NCBI GenBank assembly: GCA_036971475.1
Contig: JBAIZL010000001.1
Coordinates: 214,437,575 to 214,501,574, forward strand
Direction: 5' to 3'
From: Prosapia bicincta
Lineage: Eukaryota > Arthropoda > Insecta > Hemiptera > Cercopidae
Length of the DNA stretch: 64,000 nucleotides
The notes under the pieces were generated by a model, which saw only the letters and a list, made by a program, of their open reading frames with translations, searched no databases and was not told the origin of the DNA. The number at the start of each line of letters is the position of its first letter. Within the stretch, counting starts at the first letter, position 1. Both the position numbers and the translations under genes were made by a program. Shown here piece by piece: positions 23,926 through 36,385 of this stretch.

Positions 23926-25732
23926 TTAATCAGGGAATTCAAGATCATTACAAGGAGCAACTTTATATTTACTTATCCTTATCACTATTATTTCATAATA
24001 AACCTCATATTTGTTTAATATTAAAAATTCAAAAAGAACCTAATCTTCGAAATTAAAATTAACAGCTTATTGCACAGAAAGAAATTTATTGTGAATAATA
24101 GTGTTAATATCTAATAAATTTATTGAACTTTTTTATAGTTGAACTACTGTAAATAAAATTCATACCTTAATTATTATTACATGAGGTTTTCTAAACTGCA
24201 TGTTTAAACTACGGCACATACATAATCACATATCAATTCACTTAAATTACATTATATCTTTTTTTAAAAAAATCTTAAATGCATTTAATTCAACAAAACA
24301 GTATTAATTATAAAACAGGATACTGACAAACTACCCACAACTCAATCCAAATCAGACACTATTTCTGACAAACTTGATTTCTGCACAGAATAAGGTTATA
24401 TGCAATTTAAATTATTATTAAATACATATTTATAATTATGATAATATTAATTATGTATTTTAATTAAATATTGGTGTTTGTATACATTTAACTATATTGT
24501 AGAAAACTTTTAATGAATTTTTACAAAGTTATTTATAGAAGTGTTTTTATTCACGTTTAAAATATAGACCACAGGGGGAATTTTGCTATTTGTTTACAAC
24601 TATAATCTAAGGAGTAAAGTGGAATTGTTGAAAAAATATTATTATATACAAAATATATGATATTACTTTAAATCTCATAGATGTTTATAGTTTAGTTATA
24701 TGTATTATGAAGAGAACTATATACAAATATCAGTATTTTAACTTATTACTTGACACTATAGTTGTGAATTTTAGTTGAAATTTTTATATACTATTTCAAA
24801 TAAACAATTAATTAATTTACTTCTACGAGAAAACGAAAGAAATACTGTATCAACATTATGATTAACAAAATATACTCTCATAACATACATCCTAAAGACT
24901 AATATATACATCTTAGCAGAAACAAAATATTATAAGGCAAAAATTATTACCAATATCGTGTTATTATTAGTAAAACGTCTTGAAAATTAACACTCTATAG
25001 AACATTAAATTTTATTACCTATTTCTTACAATTTGACAACGAAAATAGTTACTAAATATATATATATATATACTACACTAAATCTTACTTACAATATTAA
25101 AATGGCGCTGGATGCATTTGATTTCCCTTCTATTCTAATTCGTTATATCCGTTATTTATTCTTGTAAACGTGTGATTTTAGGTTGGATTGCATTACTTTT
25201 ATGTTTTTTTCACTTTCTGAAAATCACAAAATCCAAGTTTGTAAATTCTCCTAAGAGTAAGTAAAGTTAGTGTTTACGTAATTACTTTCGCCTTTTCGTA
25301 AAAGCATTTTTTCTTTTTTCTTAAAACAAAATGTAATTCATGTTTCTTGGGTGTTTTAGTCATGTACAATATGTTTTTGAAGGCTGTATTCTAATTTTAA
25401 GTGCAAAATTAAGCAACAGATTCCTTTTAAGAATATTTGCATACATTTAACTTGATATAAGTACAATTATCTCTATTTTGATCGTTACATACTTGATATA
25501 AAAACTTTGTTAAATATTAGTACCACTGTTATACGTATTGAAACATATTTAAAGCACATGTATTCCAATACAAAATAATCTGGTTCTCATTTCGTTTAAC
25601 AGTAAGAAATGAGGCATTTTATTGTTTTTGGGAAATTAGAAGACGTGACATTGCACTATAAAATTTACCATACGTAAAAAGTCTTTATGAACAAAGGAAA
25701 AATGTATTACCTTTTGTAAGTATCAACTTGAC
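23926..25732. other. Very AT-rich DNA without a supported gene
   Basis: Contains a short (TA)n at 25,057-25,072. I see no protein motif or RNA gene. Confidence 0.5.
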
Positions 25733-26223
25733 TAAAGTTAAGGTAATTGTGCGACTACCGCTATTTTCGTGAAATTTTTTTACTTTTCTTATGTATTTTT
25801 ACGTTTTAGACACGAATCCAAAATTATTTTTTGTCGCTGACGCCGATTTTTTAAAATATACTTTAAAAAACATAACCTTAACTAACCTCTATTGACGTAC
25901 GACTAACGCTATTATCGTGAATTTGTTTTTACTTTTCTTATGTATTTTCACGTTTTTACATATGTACGTTCCTTACATTTTTATGTATTTTTGTGAAAGT
26001 TACTTTATTTCACATTTTAAATGTTAGATTGTAATGACATGTAGGCCTATAGCGTGAACCGAGCGCGCAGTAGCTACAGTGCACTGCACTAAGTCTAGAT
26101 CTAATTTTATACATTACTATATACCTACATTAAAATATACCTACAAAGTATCCAGTCATGATAGATTTGGTTATAATTTTATTCAACATTACAATATGGG
26201 CTATATATAGTAAAATTGGTTAT

Positions 26224-26689
26224 TGTTTAGTTCCCTAAACCGGGCCTATATTTGCATGAAACATTCAAAAACGTGTAAAAAGGCTATTTTCATGGAAATT
26301 TTTTTTTAGGCCTGGAAACATTATTTTTTCTTTAATTAAAATTGGGTAAAATTTTCAGCGCTGATGTAGCAGTTGTAAATCGGCTGCCTGCCTTGCGGAG
26401 GGATACATGACGTCACGTAACTAGCACACCGTAGTATTGCGTTTTGGCATAATTTTTATTTTAATGAAAATAGCCTTTTTACATGTTTCGGAATGTTTCA
26501 AGCAAATATAGGCACGGTTTATAGAACGTTGCATACAACTGCTACATCCGCACTGAAAATTTTACCCAACTTTAATTAAAGAAAAAATAATGTTTCCAGG
26601 CCTAAAAAAAAAAATTTCCATGAAAATAGCCTTTTTACATGTTTTTGAATGTCTCATGCAAATATAGGCCCGGTTTAACGAACTAAACA
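26224..26689. mobile_element. Nested MITE-like element with about 150-bp inverted arms
   Basis: The left arm begins TGTTTAGTTC then CTAAACCGGGCC. The right arm read from 26,689 begins TGTTTAGTTCGTTAAACCGG. Both continue through TATATTTGCATGA, AAGGCTATTTTCATGG, GGCCTGGAAACATTATT and GGGTAAAATTTTCA. The spacer (about 26,375-26,525) holds a third partial arm copy (26,464-26,520) and a GC-richer stretch with TGACGTCA. No open frame. Confidence 0.85.
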
Positions 26690-26699
26690 TTTACCGTAA

Positions 26700-27140
26700 A
26701 ATTTAGCTACAAAGTATTCAGTCAGGATAGATTTGGTTATAATTTTATTCAACATTACAATATGGGCCATATATAGTAAAATTTAGCCACAAAGTATCCA
26801 GTCAGGATAGATTTGGTTATAATTATATACAACATTACTATATTCCTACATTAAAATATACCTACGTCACAGGTATATGTTAAGGTTGACTAAAATTATA
26901 ACCAAATCTATCCTGACTTGATACTTCATAGGAATATTTTAATGTAGGTATATAGTAATGTTGTATAAAACTATAACCAAATCCATCCTGACTGATTACT
27001 TCGTAAGGTATATTTCAATATAGGTAGATAATAAAATTGAATATAATTATAATCAAATCTATCTTGACTGGATACTTCGTAGGTATATTTTAATGTAGGT
27101 AAATATATAGTAATGTTGTATAAAATTATAATCAAATCTA
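26700..27140. repeat. 75-bp repeat, head-to-head copies
   Basis: The core phrase TCAGGATAGATTTGG followed by ACATTACTATATACCTAC occurs about twice on the plus strand (26,700-26,868). It then occurs about three and a half times on the minus strand (26,878-27,140). The same repeat also occurs at 26,095-26,215 and through 28,180-31,005. Confidence 0.85.
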
Positions 27141-27537
27141 TACGTATTATAATAAATTAATAATGACAATACGACGTAGACGACAAAAAATAATGTTGGA
27201 TTCGTGTGAACGTACGTCAATAAAGGTTAGTTTAGGTTATGTTTTTTTAAGTATATTTTTAAAAAACTGCATCAGCGATGATAATTAATGTTGGATTGGT
27301 GTCTAGGACGTAAAAATACATAAGAAAAGTAAAAAAATTTAATGAAAATAGCGGTAGTCGCACGTCGGAACGTACGTCAATAAAGGTTTTGTTTTTTTAA
27401 GTATATTTTTAAAAAATGGCGTCAGCGACAAAAAATAATGTTGGATTCGTGTCTAGGACGTAAAAATACATAAGAAAAGTAAAAAAATTTCACGAAAATA
27501 GCGGTAGTCGCACGTCGGAACAATTACCAAAGTTAAA

Positions 27538-28175
27538 ATAACACTGATTTTTTCGTTTTCAGTATGATATTTTTCATTATTTTCTTAGCCACATAATCGT
27601 TTTCGGACAAAAAATATAGTCTAATGTAGAAACTCTAATGGATACAAAATATGAAAAAACCGTCTGCTCACACCTCAAATGATTTAAATTTTAGGTTATA
27701 ATACTGAAGCTTGGCCACCTACGATAATTTGAGAAATTGTTTAACACCACCAAATAGGGCGATATCCACAAGAATGTTTTTATTTAATGTGTAATTGTTT
27801 AATTTAAACACATTACCCAATTTGGGCAAAACATTTTTAATTGTGCATTTTAGCGGCCACCTACGATGTTTTGGAAAATTGTTCTAAACCACCAATTAGG
27901 ATGATATCAATGAGAATTTTTTTGTTATTGACCAAGGAAAGTTATGTTTTTAAAATTTAAAGTAGGGTAAAAAATTTAATGCTACGGCATAAGTTGTGAA
28001 TGGGCGTAGAGTGATACAAATGTTTTGTGACGTCACAGTGCAGAGCATTAAGTTGTGCATTGGTCTGAGAGTGATACATTGATGTCGTGCATACCTTACG
28101 TGTGTAGATATTTGAGAAACGTTTTGACTTAATTTTTATGGTTTTTGCATACATATATTTGAATATTCTTATAGT
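27538..28175. repeat. Diverged duplicated segments of the foldback cluster
   Basis: A block beginning GGCCACCTACGAT occurs at 27,713 and 27,852 on the plus strand and in reverse at about 28,545-28,610 (AATTGTAGGTGGC). Each is followed or preceded by a phrase like CACCAAATAGGRCGATATC. These are arms of another inverted-repeat unit spanning 27.7-28.6 kb. The open frames here have no recognised motif. Confidence 0.65.
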
Positions 28176-28380
28176 CTCCAGTTAAGATAGATTTGGTTTT
28201 AAATTTATACATTACTATATACCTATATTAAAATGTACCTAAAAAGTGTTCAGTCAGGATAGATTTGGTTTTAATTTTATACATTACCTAATAGTTACAT
28301 TACAAATAGTTAAATGTATAAAATTAGAACTAAATCTATCCTGATGAAGTATTTACTTCATAGGTATGTGGTTTTGCAGA
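28176..28380. repeat. 75-bp repeat copies in both orientations
   Basis: Plus-strand copies at about 28,180-28,300 and a minus-strand copy at about 28,305-28,372 carry TAGATTTGGTT and ACATTAC. Confidence 0.75.
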
Positions 28381-28870
28381 GGGCTTGTTACGTTGATGTT
28401 TTTCCTTTGTTGAATTTGTAATTTATTGGGAGTAAACAGCAAGTGTGGTCATTTGCGAGTTACTAATTCATAATAATTATGCCAAAAGCATAACAATGAG
28501 TGAAAATGTTTTTTTTTTTGGAGCCAAAAGTAAAGTATGTATTTATTTTGGATATCGTCCTATTTGGTGGTTTTGAACAATTTTCCAAAAATTGTAGGTG
28601 GCTGTTAGAATGCATAATTACCGAAAAATTTCACCACTGAATGCAGAAACTCTTAAATACAAAAAAAATGAAAACACTTTCTCTGATGACGTTCCAAATA
28701 TTTACAATTTTAACAAATATTATTTTAACACTTCCACGCCTAAAACGTATCAAAATCAAAGGTGCAATCAGATTGCCTTGAATTTTTTACCTTGAAATTA
28801 GCAAAATACCTCGAAAGTATTTGTTGTTATTTACAGTTTTTTTTTTTTTTTTTTTTTTTTTAAATATAGT
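28381..28870. repeat. Foldback cluster segment with a 24-base T tract
   Basis: The segment 28,680-28,860 resembles 30,380-30,560: both have CTGATGACGTTCC/CTGACATCCC, ACAATTTT, CTTGAAAT.AGCAAAAT and AAGTATTTTTGTTAT in the same order. A T homopolymer lies at about 28,838-28,861. The open frame 28,598-28,795 falls within this repeated DNA and is unlikely to be a gene. Confidence 0.65.
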
Positions 28871-28879
28871 CTTAATAAC

Positions 28880-29790
28880 GTTGGTTTTTTAAATTTTTTT
28901 GTTTTAAAATTATTTGTTTTAATGTGTAGAACATGAACATCAACTTTTTCCACGGAAAATACAGAAAGTTATTTTTTCACATTTTAAATGTTACGTTGTA
29001 ATGGCATGTATAACGTAAACGAGTCTTAATGATATTCTTAAAAAAAGATTTTTTAAAATTATTCATTTCAATGAGTAGAACACTAATATTAACTTTTTTC
29101 CGCGGAAAATAGGAAAAGATAATTTTTGTGCACATTTTTAATGTTAGTCTGTAATCGCATGTATAGCTTGAACTGGCCACGCAGTAGCTACAGCTTACTG
29201 TACTACGTCAAAGTCAGTTTATTTTAATACTAAACTTAAAATCTAAACATTCAACTTTTGGTTTTAATTTTTATACAACATTACTATATACCTATATTAA
29301 AATATACCCACAAAGTATTCAGTCAGGATAGATTTGGCTATAGTTTTATACAACATCACTTAGACCTACATTAAAATATACCTATGAAGTATCAAGTCAG
29401 GATAGATAGTATATATCTATATAGAATATAGGTAGATGGTAATGTTGAATAAAATTATTACCAAATCTATCCTGACTGGATACTTGGTAGGTATATTTTA
29501 ATATAGGTAGATAGCAATATTGAATAAAATTATAACCGAATCTAACCTGACTGGATACTTTGTAGGTATATTTTAATATAGGTATATAGTAATGTTGTAT
29601 AAAATTACAACCAAATCTAGACGCAGTGCGCTGTAGATACTGCGCGCCCAGTTCACGCTATAGGCGTACATGCATTTACAACCTAACATTTAAAATGTGA
29701 AAAAAGGAACTTTCCGTATATTTTGCAGAAAAAAAGTTGATATTCGTGTTCTACACATTAAAATGAGTAATTTAAAAACAAAAAAAATTT
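28880..29790. mobile_element. Inverted-repeat unit with central head-to-head 75-bp repeats
   Basis: Left flank 29,040-29,215 (ATTTTTAATGTTAG, GCATGTATAGC, then CGCAGTAGCTACAG) mirrors right flank 29,616-29,790 (CTGTAGATACTGCGCG, GTACATGCA, CCTAACATTTAAAATGTG). Between them are plus copies (29,255-29,410) and minus copies (29,420-29,615) of the 75-bp repeat. A tandem extra copy of the left arm lies at 28,880-29,030. Confidence 0.78.
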
Positions 29791-31010
29791 TAAACCAACA
29801 TCATTAAGACTATATTTTTACAGTTTTTTTTTTTACTGCGGAAGGTAAATTTTTCATCAAATTTTTCTTGGGACTACGTTTTTAGGCTTGCAGTAGCAAC
29901 AGCGCACTGGTCTACATCTAGACATACCCTATGAAGTATTCTCTACACATGTAAGATATGAGATTGGGTGAAAAATTTTACCAGCTAATGCACAAACTTA
30001 TGAGTATTTTAATATAGGTATATAGTAATGTATAAAATTACAACCAAATCTCTCCTGACTGGATTCTTCATAGGTCTATTTTAATATAGTTAGAAATTAA
30101 TGTTGTATAAAATTATAACTAAATCTATCCTGACTGGATATTTTATAGGTATATTCATGTCTAGATGTAGTACAGAGAGCTGTTGCTACTGCTCTCCCAA
30201 AAAGTGGTATCAACTAGAATGTGATGAAAAATTCAACTTTATTTGTAATGAAACAAATGTAAATATTTTTTGATGCATTTTGCTAGTTTCAAGGGGGAAA
30301 ATCAAAGCAAAACATTGATTTTATAAGGTGTATGGTGACCGTGGAAGGGGGTTATGAATGAATATTACCAAAATAAATTAAAACACTTTTGCTGACATCC
30401 CATATAATTACAATTTTGGACAAAAATTATACAATCTCACAAGGTATAAGGTTTATACAACTTAAAACCTTACAAAAATCATGTTTTACCTTGAAATCAG
30501 CAAAATCCGCCTAAAAGTATTTTTGTTATTATTTATGTTTTTTTTTATTGCCACGGAAGGTTAATTTTTTATCACATTTTAGTTGGTACTACGTTTTTGG
30601 GCGCACAGTAGCAACAGTGCACTATACTATGTCTAGACATGAATATAAATAAATACACATGCAGATGGAATAAATTTGGTTGTAATTTTTTTACAAAATT
30701 ACTATATATCAATATTAAAATATCCCTATGAAGTATTCGATCATAATAGATTTGGTTGCAGTTTTATACATTACTATCTATCTATGTTAAAATATACCTA
30801 TGAAGTATCCAATCAGGATATATTTGGTTGTAATTTTTTGCAACATTACTATGTACCTATATTGAAATATTTCTTGTGAGTTTTTGCATCAGCCGGTAAT
30901 ATGTTTTGGTCGATTTGTTTTGTGTATTTTACTATAGGTATATAGTAATGTATAAAGTTACAACCAAATATATCCTAACTGGATACTTTATAGGTATGTT
31001 TTTGTGAGGG
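29791..31010. mobile_element. Further inverted-repeat units of the same cluster
   Basis: The motif GCAGTAGCAACAG.GCACT occurs in plus orientation at 29,890 and 30,607, and in minus orientation at about 30,168-30,200 (GAGAGCTGTTGCTACTGC). Flanks at 30,152-30,245 and 30,573-30,650 mirror each other. 75-bp repeat copies lie at 30,005-30,155 (minus), 30,655-30,875 (plus) and 30,925-31,005 (minus). Confidence 0.72.
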
Positions 31011-31259
31011 GAGGCTTTTTTATTATTTTCTTTTATTCGTTATGAGTTTCTACATCGGGTAGTCAAATTTTTTGGCCCAAATTGCTTACATGGCTAAACT
31101 GAGCAATTAAAAAGGAAATAATTACCATTTGAAATATATGGCACAACCTCTTATTTTGTTCAGATACCATATGTTATGTAAAATCAAATTCTATATGTTT
31201 AGCAAACTGGGAATGCAGTTGGATGTCAAGTAGGTCTATTTACACATACACAACTACAG

Positions 31260-31860
31260 GAGATTAGAATCAACCAATATGGACACTGACTTTAGAAAAT
31301 CGTTGCCAAATAATGTATATTAAAACTGTTCATGAGGGATTAAAAATACTTGACCAAATGAAATATTTTAACTCCATATATCTAGCTGTTTTGGGCTAGA
31401 TTAGACATAATATAATGTCTAAGGGCAAGCATTTCATCAACTATTGCAAACATACGATTTTTGACAGATTTCTAGGAATTTTTTAAAATAAATCCCAAAT
31501 AGGAGCCAGCATCTAAGACCTTCCTCTATATATTTGAACAACAAAAGTGACTTAACTAGAGGAAAGAATTCAATTCCTAGACAATCTCATGACCATAGAT
31601 CTTCTAAATTTGTGTGTGAAGCTTTCATAACTCCAAAATGCCAATCACAGTTTTTATCATAGCAGGTGTTGTGGGCTTTCAGTCTCTCTCCTTTATATAG
31701 TCTCCTTTCTTTTGTTCTATCCATATATTAGTATCTTTAACAATATCAATGATCATATTGTCAGTAAAAAAAAGTTTCCACACATCTAAAGCAGTTTTAG
31801 TGTCCTTAGATGTTTGATTAACGCAACACATTCTTACTCACAGAACATTTCTATCTCTAA
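31260..31860 (-). pseudogene. Second degenerate piggyBac transposase
   Basis: The minus strand read from 31,860 downward gives piggyBac-family fragments in order: TKTALDVWKLFF, TDNMIIDIVKDTNIWI (about 31,735-31,800), then HTNLEDLWS (about 31,595-31,620), GIEFFPLVKSL, then FLEICQKSY, VDEMLA and YGVKIFHLV (about 31,355-31,385). These correspond to the N-terminal domain through the start of the DDE core of PGBD-type transposases. Many frameshifts and stops separate them. The rest of the catalytic core and the Cys-rich tail are not visible below 31,260. The acidic N-terminus seems to continue into the minisatellite at 31,961-32,568. It differs in sequence from the piggyBac relic at 2.4-3.3 kb and is probably another family member. 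Confidence 0.82.
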
Positions 31861-31960
31861 ACCTTGTTTAAAATGGCAGCGGTTACAAGTCTCAATGAGT
31901 AATTAAGTATTCCATTCCATTGTATATTAAGGAATTTCTTGTACTCTCCATTAAAAGAAT

Positions 31961-32568
31961 TTCTTGAATATCATCAGTTATTCACTGACAAAAGGTTTTC
32001 TGAATCTTGATCATTATCATCTTGGTGTTTGACTATCTCTGGATTTTCATGACTTCTAATTTCTTGAATATCATCAGTCATTCACTGACAAAAGGTTTTC
32101 TGAATCTTGATCATTATCATCTTGGTGTTTGACTATCTCTGGATTTTCATGACTTCTAATTTCTTGAATATCATCAGTCATTCACTGACAAAAGGTTTTC
32201 TGAATCTTGATCATTATCATCTTGGTGTTTGACTATCTCTGGATTTTCATGACTTCTAATTTCTCGAATATCATCAGTCATTCAGTGACAAAAGGTTTTC
32301 TGGATCTTGATCATTATCATCTTGGTGTTTGACTATCTCTGGATTTTCATGACTTCTAATTTCTTGAGTATCATCAGTCATTCAGTGACAAAAGGTTTTC
32401 TGAATCTTGATCATTATCATCTTGGTGTTTGACTATCTCTGGATTTTCATGACTTCTAATTTCTTGAGTATCATCAGTCATTCAGTGACAAAAGGTTTTC
32501 TGAATCTTGATCATTATCATCTTGGTGTTTGACTATCTCTGGATTTTCATGACTTCTAATTTCTTGAA
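31961..32568 (-). repeat. 100-bp minisatellite, 6 copies, apparently piggyBac-derived
   Basis: Six 100-bp units start at 31,961, 32,061, 32,161, 32,261, 32,361 and 32,461, with only a few substitutions (for example ATTCACTGAC versus ATTCAGTGAC). On the minus strand each unit reads ENPEIVKHQDDNDQDSEN then LLSVND before stops. This is an acidic stretch like the N-termini of piggyBac transposases, and it sits directly upstream of the transposase relic. The unit is not a multiple of three, so expansion occurred without coding constraint. Confidence 0.9.
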
Positions 32569-34708
32569 ATATACCAAAACCACCGTTATCGTCAATTATT
32601 ATAAAAAATAGCCTGACACGCAAAAATGCTCAGGTTGGTCTTTGAACATCATGGTCTTCTTCTCACTACACATTAAATAGTAACTTATTCAATCTGTCTT
32701 TTTTAAGATCCTTTTTAAAACAGATTTGCACTGTCTAACAGAAACTAAATTACAACTTGTAAAATAAGCAAGTTATAGTAATTGCTGAAAAGAGTTTCAT
32801 GAATTATCCTATACAGACTTCATTGAATGCCGATCACCAAGCTACTAATATTATTCAAAAGTTTTTAGGGCACAGAGGAAAACTTCGCTATGCAACCTCT
32901 GACGGGTTAACCTCACTTTATAAATACACTTCTTCATGAGGCCCTTCTTCAAAATTACTGTATTGCATTATTTTATAGATATAAACAAATTTAGCCACAA
33001 GGTTCCTGTTTAGTATACATTTGGATATATAAAATAATTAATTTTCCTAATTTAAACAAAATTAACAAAACTAAAATATTTCTAGGTCGTAGAAATTTTT
33101 TTTTTTGCGAGGTGTGCGTTATTACTGTGAAATTATTTTTTTCACTTAATATGTATTGTATATTGAAACAAATTATCCTTTTATATATAATATATTTAGT
33201 TATGTATATACAAATTTTACTGCAATTCACATTAGCATTAACAAAGTAAAGTGATTATTTGATTATTTTTTTGGTATTGAGGTCCTTTCCAATATTTTCA
33301 TTGTAATATATTGTACCACTGTGCTCTTGATATAGTATATCATCATGGCTTCCTAGTCAACTGAGCAAAACCTTTTGAGTAACTTAAGTTTTTAAATAAG
33401 ATCATTACAAGTAGATATTAGTTTTTTGGATAAATGTCAACGTTCTAAAGTTTTTCCTAAATCTATAAATGGTTTCTGCATTAATCTTAACAATTCACTA
33501 CCAAGAAAGTTATCAAATTTGCAAAACTCAAATGGTTAATTTTAGAAATTAAATATTGCTAAATAAAATTAGCTAATTTAGAATTAAAAAAGTACAATTT
33601 ATACCTCAAACTAGCGAAGGATATTGACGCTATTGATTGGAATAATTATTGTAGAAAATGCATGTAATAAATAAGCATAAAATTGATAGTAAGATATCTG
33701 TATAAGAAATTTGGATCAATTAGTAAACATTTAATTTTGAAAGAAATATGTAATAATAATAAGAGCCCTACCTGTTCACTAGTTTCTAATAAATCTAGCC
33801 AAACTTTAAAAATAAAAAAAAATTAGGTAACTTGTTTTATCTGTTATTTTTGATTAATTTTGTGGTATTATCCTTTGCAATATTTTCATTTTAATTTATT
33901 GTACCACTGTGCTCTTGATATTGTATAATTTTTTTAAAAATAAATTAAGTACAGTGTCCTTTTATACAATTATTATGTAGAAATAAATGATGAAACATCA
34001 GAATCATATTGTTTTATAACATGTTAATAACAAAATTAATGGTTTCGTCATTCAAGTTCCAATTATATGTGTCATTGTTTGGTGCTTCACAAATTTCCAA
34101 TCAGTGTCCTAGGGCTTGGCATACTCTTAATATCAATGTCAGTGCAAGTTTTACTACTTTTATCATCACATGTCTTTTTGATTCTTCAGAAGGTTGTTTT
34201 TAAAATTTTTCACTAGTAGAAAAGGTTCTTATTTTTTCACTTTTTTAAAGGTGTCATCTTTGTCTCTTTTATTCTGTCATTCATCTGTATACAGTCCCAG
34301 TTGCCTTCTCTCCTGTCCATTTCACTCTAATTTTATTCAGTAAAGTATGTAAATAAACAATAGTATGTAGTCATCACACAACTATCAGGAGAGATCTTAT
34401 GAGTAAGTGGTTAGAGAATGTGGAAAAAGGATGGAGAGGTAGACAGGTATACAACAGAGCAGCAGTACAGTACTCTCACATGGTTTGATGGTAGGCTGTG
34501 GGAACACAGTTCCTAGCGTTAGTGTTAACTTTCCACCTTCATTCAGACCATCTATAACATGGTACAACTTCCTGAGTACTATAACAAACAGAATTTTCAC
34601 TGAGGAACTCCAGGGTTTTGAGGTTATATATTTTTATCAAACCAAACCCCTAGTTTAATATTTTACAAAAAATTAAATTCTACATGTTTCTAAGCCAGGG
34701 CTAATAAG
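32569..34708. other. AT-rich DNA with one dispersed duplicate pair
   Basis: About 80-85 bp at 33,251-33,338 and 33,848-33,927 share GGTATT, CAATATTTTCATT and TTGTACCACTGTGCTCTTGA in order, a diverged direct repeat. Open frames at 32,991-33,230, 34,009-34,203 and 34,397-34,600 show no recognised motif. Confidence 0.6.
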
Positions 34709-35090
34709 TGGTGATGTCTATTGTGAAATGTTAGAAGAGTATGATTTCCTTCAGTTGAATGATTTGGATTGAAAGTTTTCCAAATCCATTTCACTATCAC
34801 TAGAGTTTGCACATGATGGAAACATTCAATATTCATTTTGTCAAAAGGTAGATTGAAAGAAAAAGATCTACTCCTTTGGCTCCAAGGAGCTCAGATTTTA
34901 ATCCCCTTTCCCAACATTTTCTCCTGGGGTTATATGAAGAACCTCATGTATGACAAAATTTGAGATCTCTCCTAACAGATACTCACCTACGTGGCAACGA
35001 TCACTAGAGACATGCTGGCCAGGCCCTATAACGATATAGAATTTTGTTTTAATGTGTTATGTCACCTAATGGGGATTGAAATTTACTAAA
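34709..35090 (+). pseudogene. Degenerate Tc1/IS630-like (DDE) transposase fragment
   Basis: Shifting frames on the plus strand give the order expected for the C-terminal half of this group: VYCEMLEEYDFLQLN (about 34,713-34,760), a broken region where the usual Q-D-G-A-P-P-H motif would lie (still HFTITRVC), then WLQGAQ from 34,877, corresponding to WPPRSPD. Next comes FSWGYMKNLMY, the family's FLWGYxKxxVY. Then ATITRDMLARPYNDIEF (about 34,996-35,045), and the end CHLMGIEIY. Stops and frameshifts are frequent, and the third catalytic Asp region is altered. The N-terminal half was not found upstream. The call rests on motif order rather than on any single motif. Confidence 0.75.
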
Positions 35091-35540
35091 AAGAAATCAA
35101 ATGTAGAGAATATTCATGTATAAAACATTTAACTAAGCATTTGATTTAACAAATATATTATATCTCAAAGCCCTGAAATTCTTTTGTGGAAACTATAATA
35201 ATTGTTTTAATGTCTTATAAATGTTATTGTATTTATGAATTTGGACAATAAAATTTTAAAAAAATTTCCCAATCTTAACATCTTGACTAGAGTACAGAAT
35301 GAAGGCCGAGGGATATGAAGCAAATATAAGAGCTATGAGTAACACAATTTTTACAATAAAAAGTTTATCACTTTTTGTTAACAGAGATTTCCTCTGTTAA
35401 AGTTCTAGATTAACGAAAATTTTGTTGTTACACTATTTTATAGTATTTCTTGATACAACTTATTACAGAGTGTTTTTGATAAAAGGGGCTTTAAAAAACA
35501 TCCTTTGTAGAAAAGATACAACTGTCATAAGAAAATTAAT
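35091..35540. other. AT-rich DNA without a supported gene
   Basis: No motif or repeat family recognised. Confidence 0.5.
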
Positions 35541-35667
35541 ATCCTGTCTTATTTGAGAGATTTCTTTTATTTTGAGAAATAACTTGATGCAGGCAGGGAA
35601 AGTAAAGTGAGAAACCCGTGCAGAGTGATCTATACATATCCACATCTGCTCCGTATTTCTCAGACAT
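35541..35667 (-). repeat. 127-bp exact direct repeat, copy 1
   Basis: Identical over 127 bp to 37,654-37,780, while the flanks differ. Read on the minus strand the shared segment begins exactly at an ATG (MSEKYGADVDMYRS) and stays open to its end. In this copy a stop (TAA) follows at once after GY. Confidence 0.95.
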
Positions 35668-36385
35668 AAATATTTGATTTAATAATTCAAGTTACAGACT
35701 TTATAAAATATCTTTAAAAAATTAATTCTGAAAAGATAATTGGACGAACTCATTTTTTTTATAAAATATGCTATTTAAAATAAGAAATTGCATTTAACCA
35801 AAAAAATAAGTGTTATAAATATCACAACCAGAAATGGGGTTAAACAAACTTAAAATTAAAGAAAAAGAACCTCACTTTACTACAAAAACATGCAATTTTA
35901 TATAAACCAAGGTTTTTTTAATAAAACAACTATATTACTCTACATCAAAATATTAGCTATTTTAGAAATAAGAACTAAGAATCAGGTTAGGATAGGTACT
36001 TATCATGTCAATAACAACTATAGTTATAATAATTGTTTAATACCTTAGCTTAACAAACATAAAAAATAAGTGACCTAAATTCGCTGTTTGATTTGTTGCT
36101 AGATCTATTTGTCCATTATCACCTTAGACACTAGACAATTTTTCACATACATTGTTTGAGTTTCTATTTGGTTTGCCTATTACAAAATTTAGGACAGTGA
36201 AAGTTCAATGCCACTGACTTGTAATTTATAAATTGGAATGGTTACAACCAGAACTATAAATAAGAACATTTCTTCAAACTTATTCCTATTACAACCAAAA
36301 ATTAAAATAATTTTATATTAGTGCAAATTTGCATAGAAATTTAATTTTGTAAAAAAATGCTTTTGCTTGTAAATTAATAGCATAC

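Larger units (their letters stand above)
25733..27537. mobile_element. Composite inverted-repeat (foldback) element, nested
   Basis: The outer arms are 25,733-25,980 and about 27,170-27,537. Both carry GGTAATTGT at their outer ends, CGACTACCGCTATTTTCG, TTTTCTTATGTATTT and GTCGCTGACGCC, in opposite orientation. Each arm contains its own tandem duplication of this block (25,750/25,900 and 27,300/27,440). Inside lie copies of a 75-bp repeat, plus strand to the left of about 26,870 and minus strand to the right, giving a near-symmetric palindrome. A second inverted-repeat element (26,224-26,689) is nested in it. No coding capacity is visible. Confidence 0.82.
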
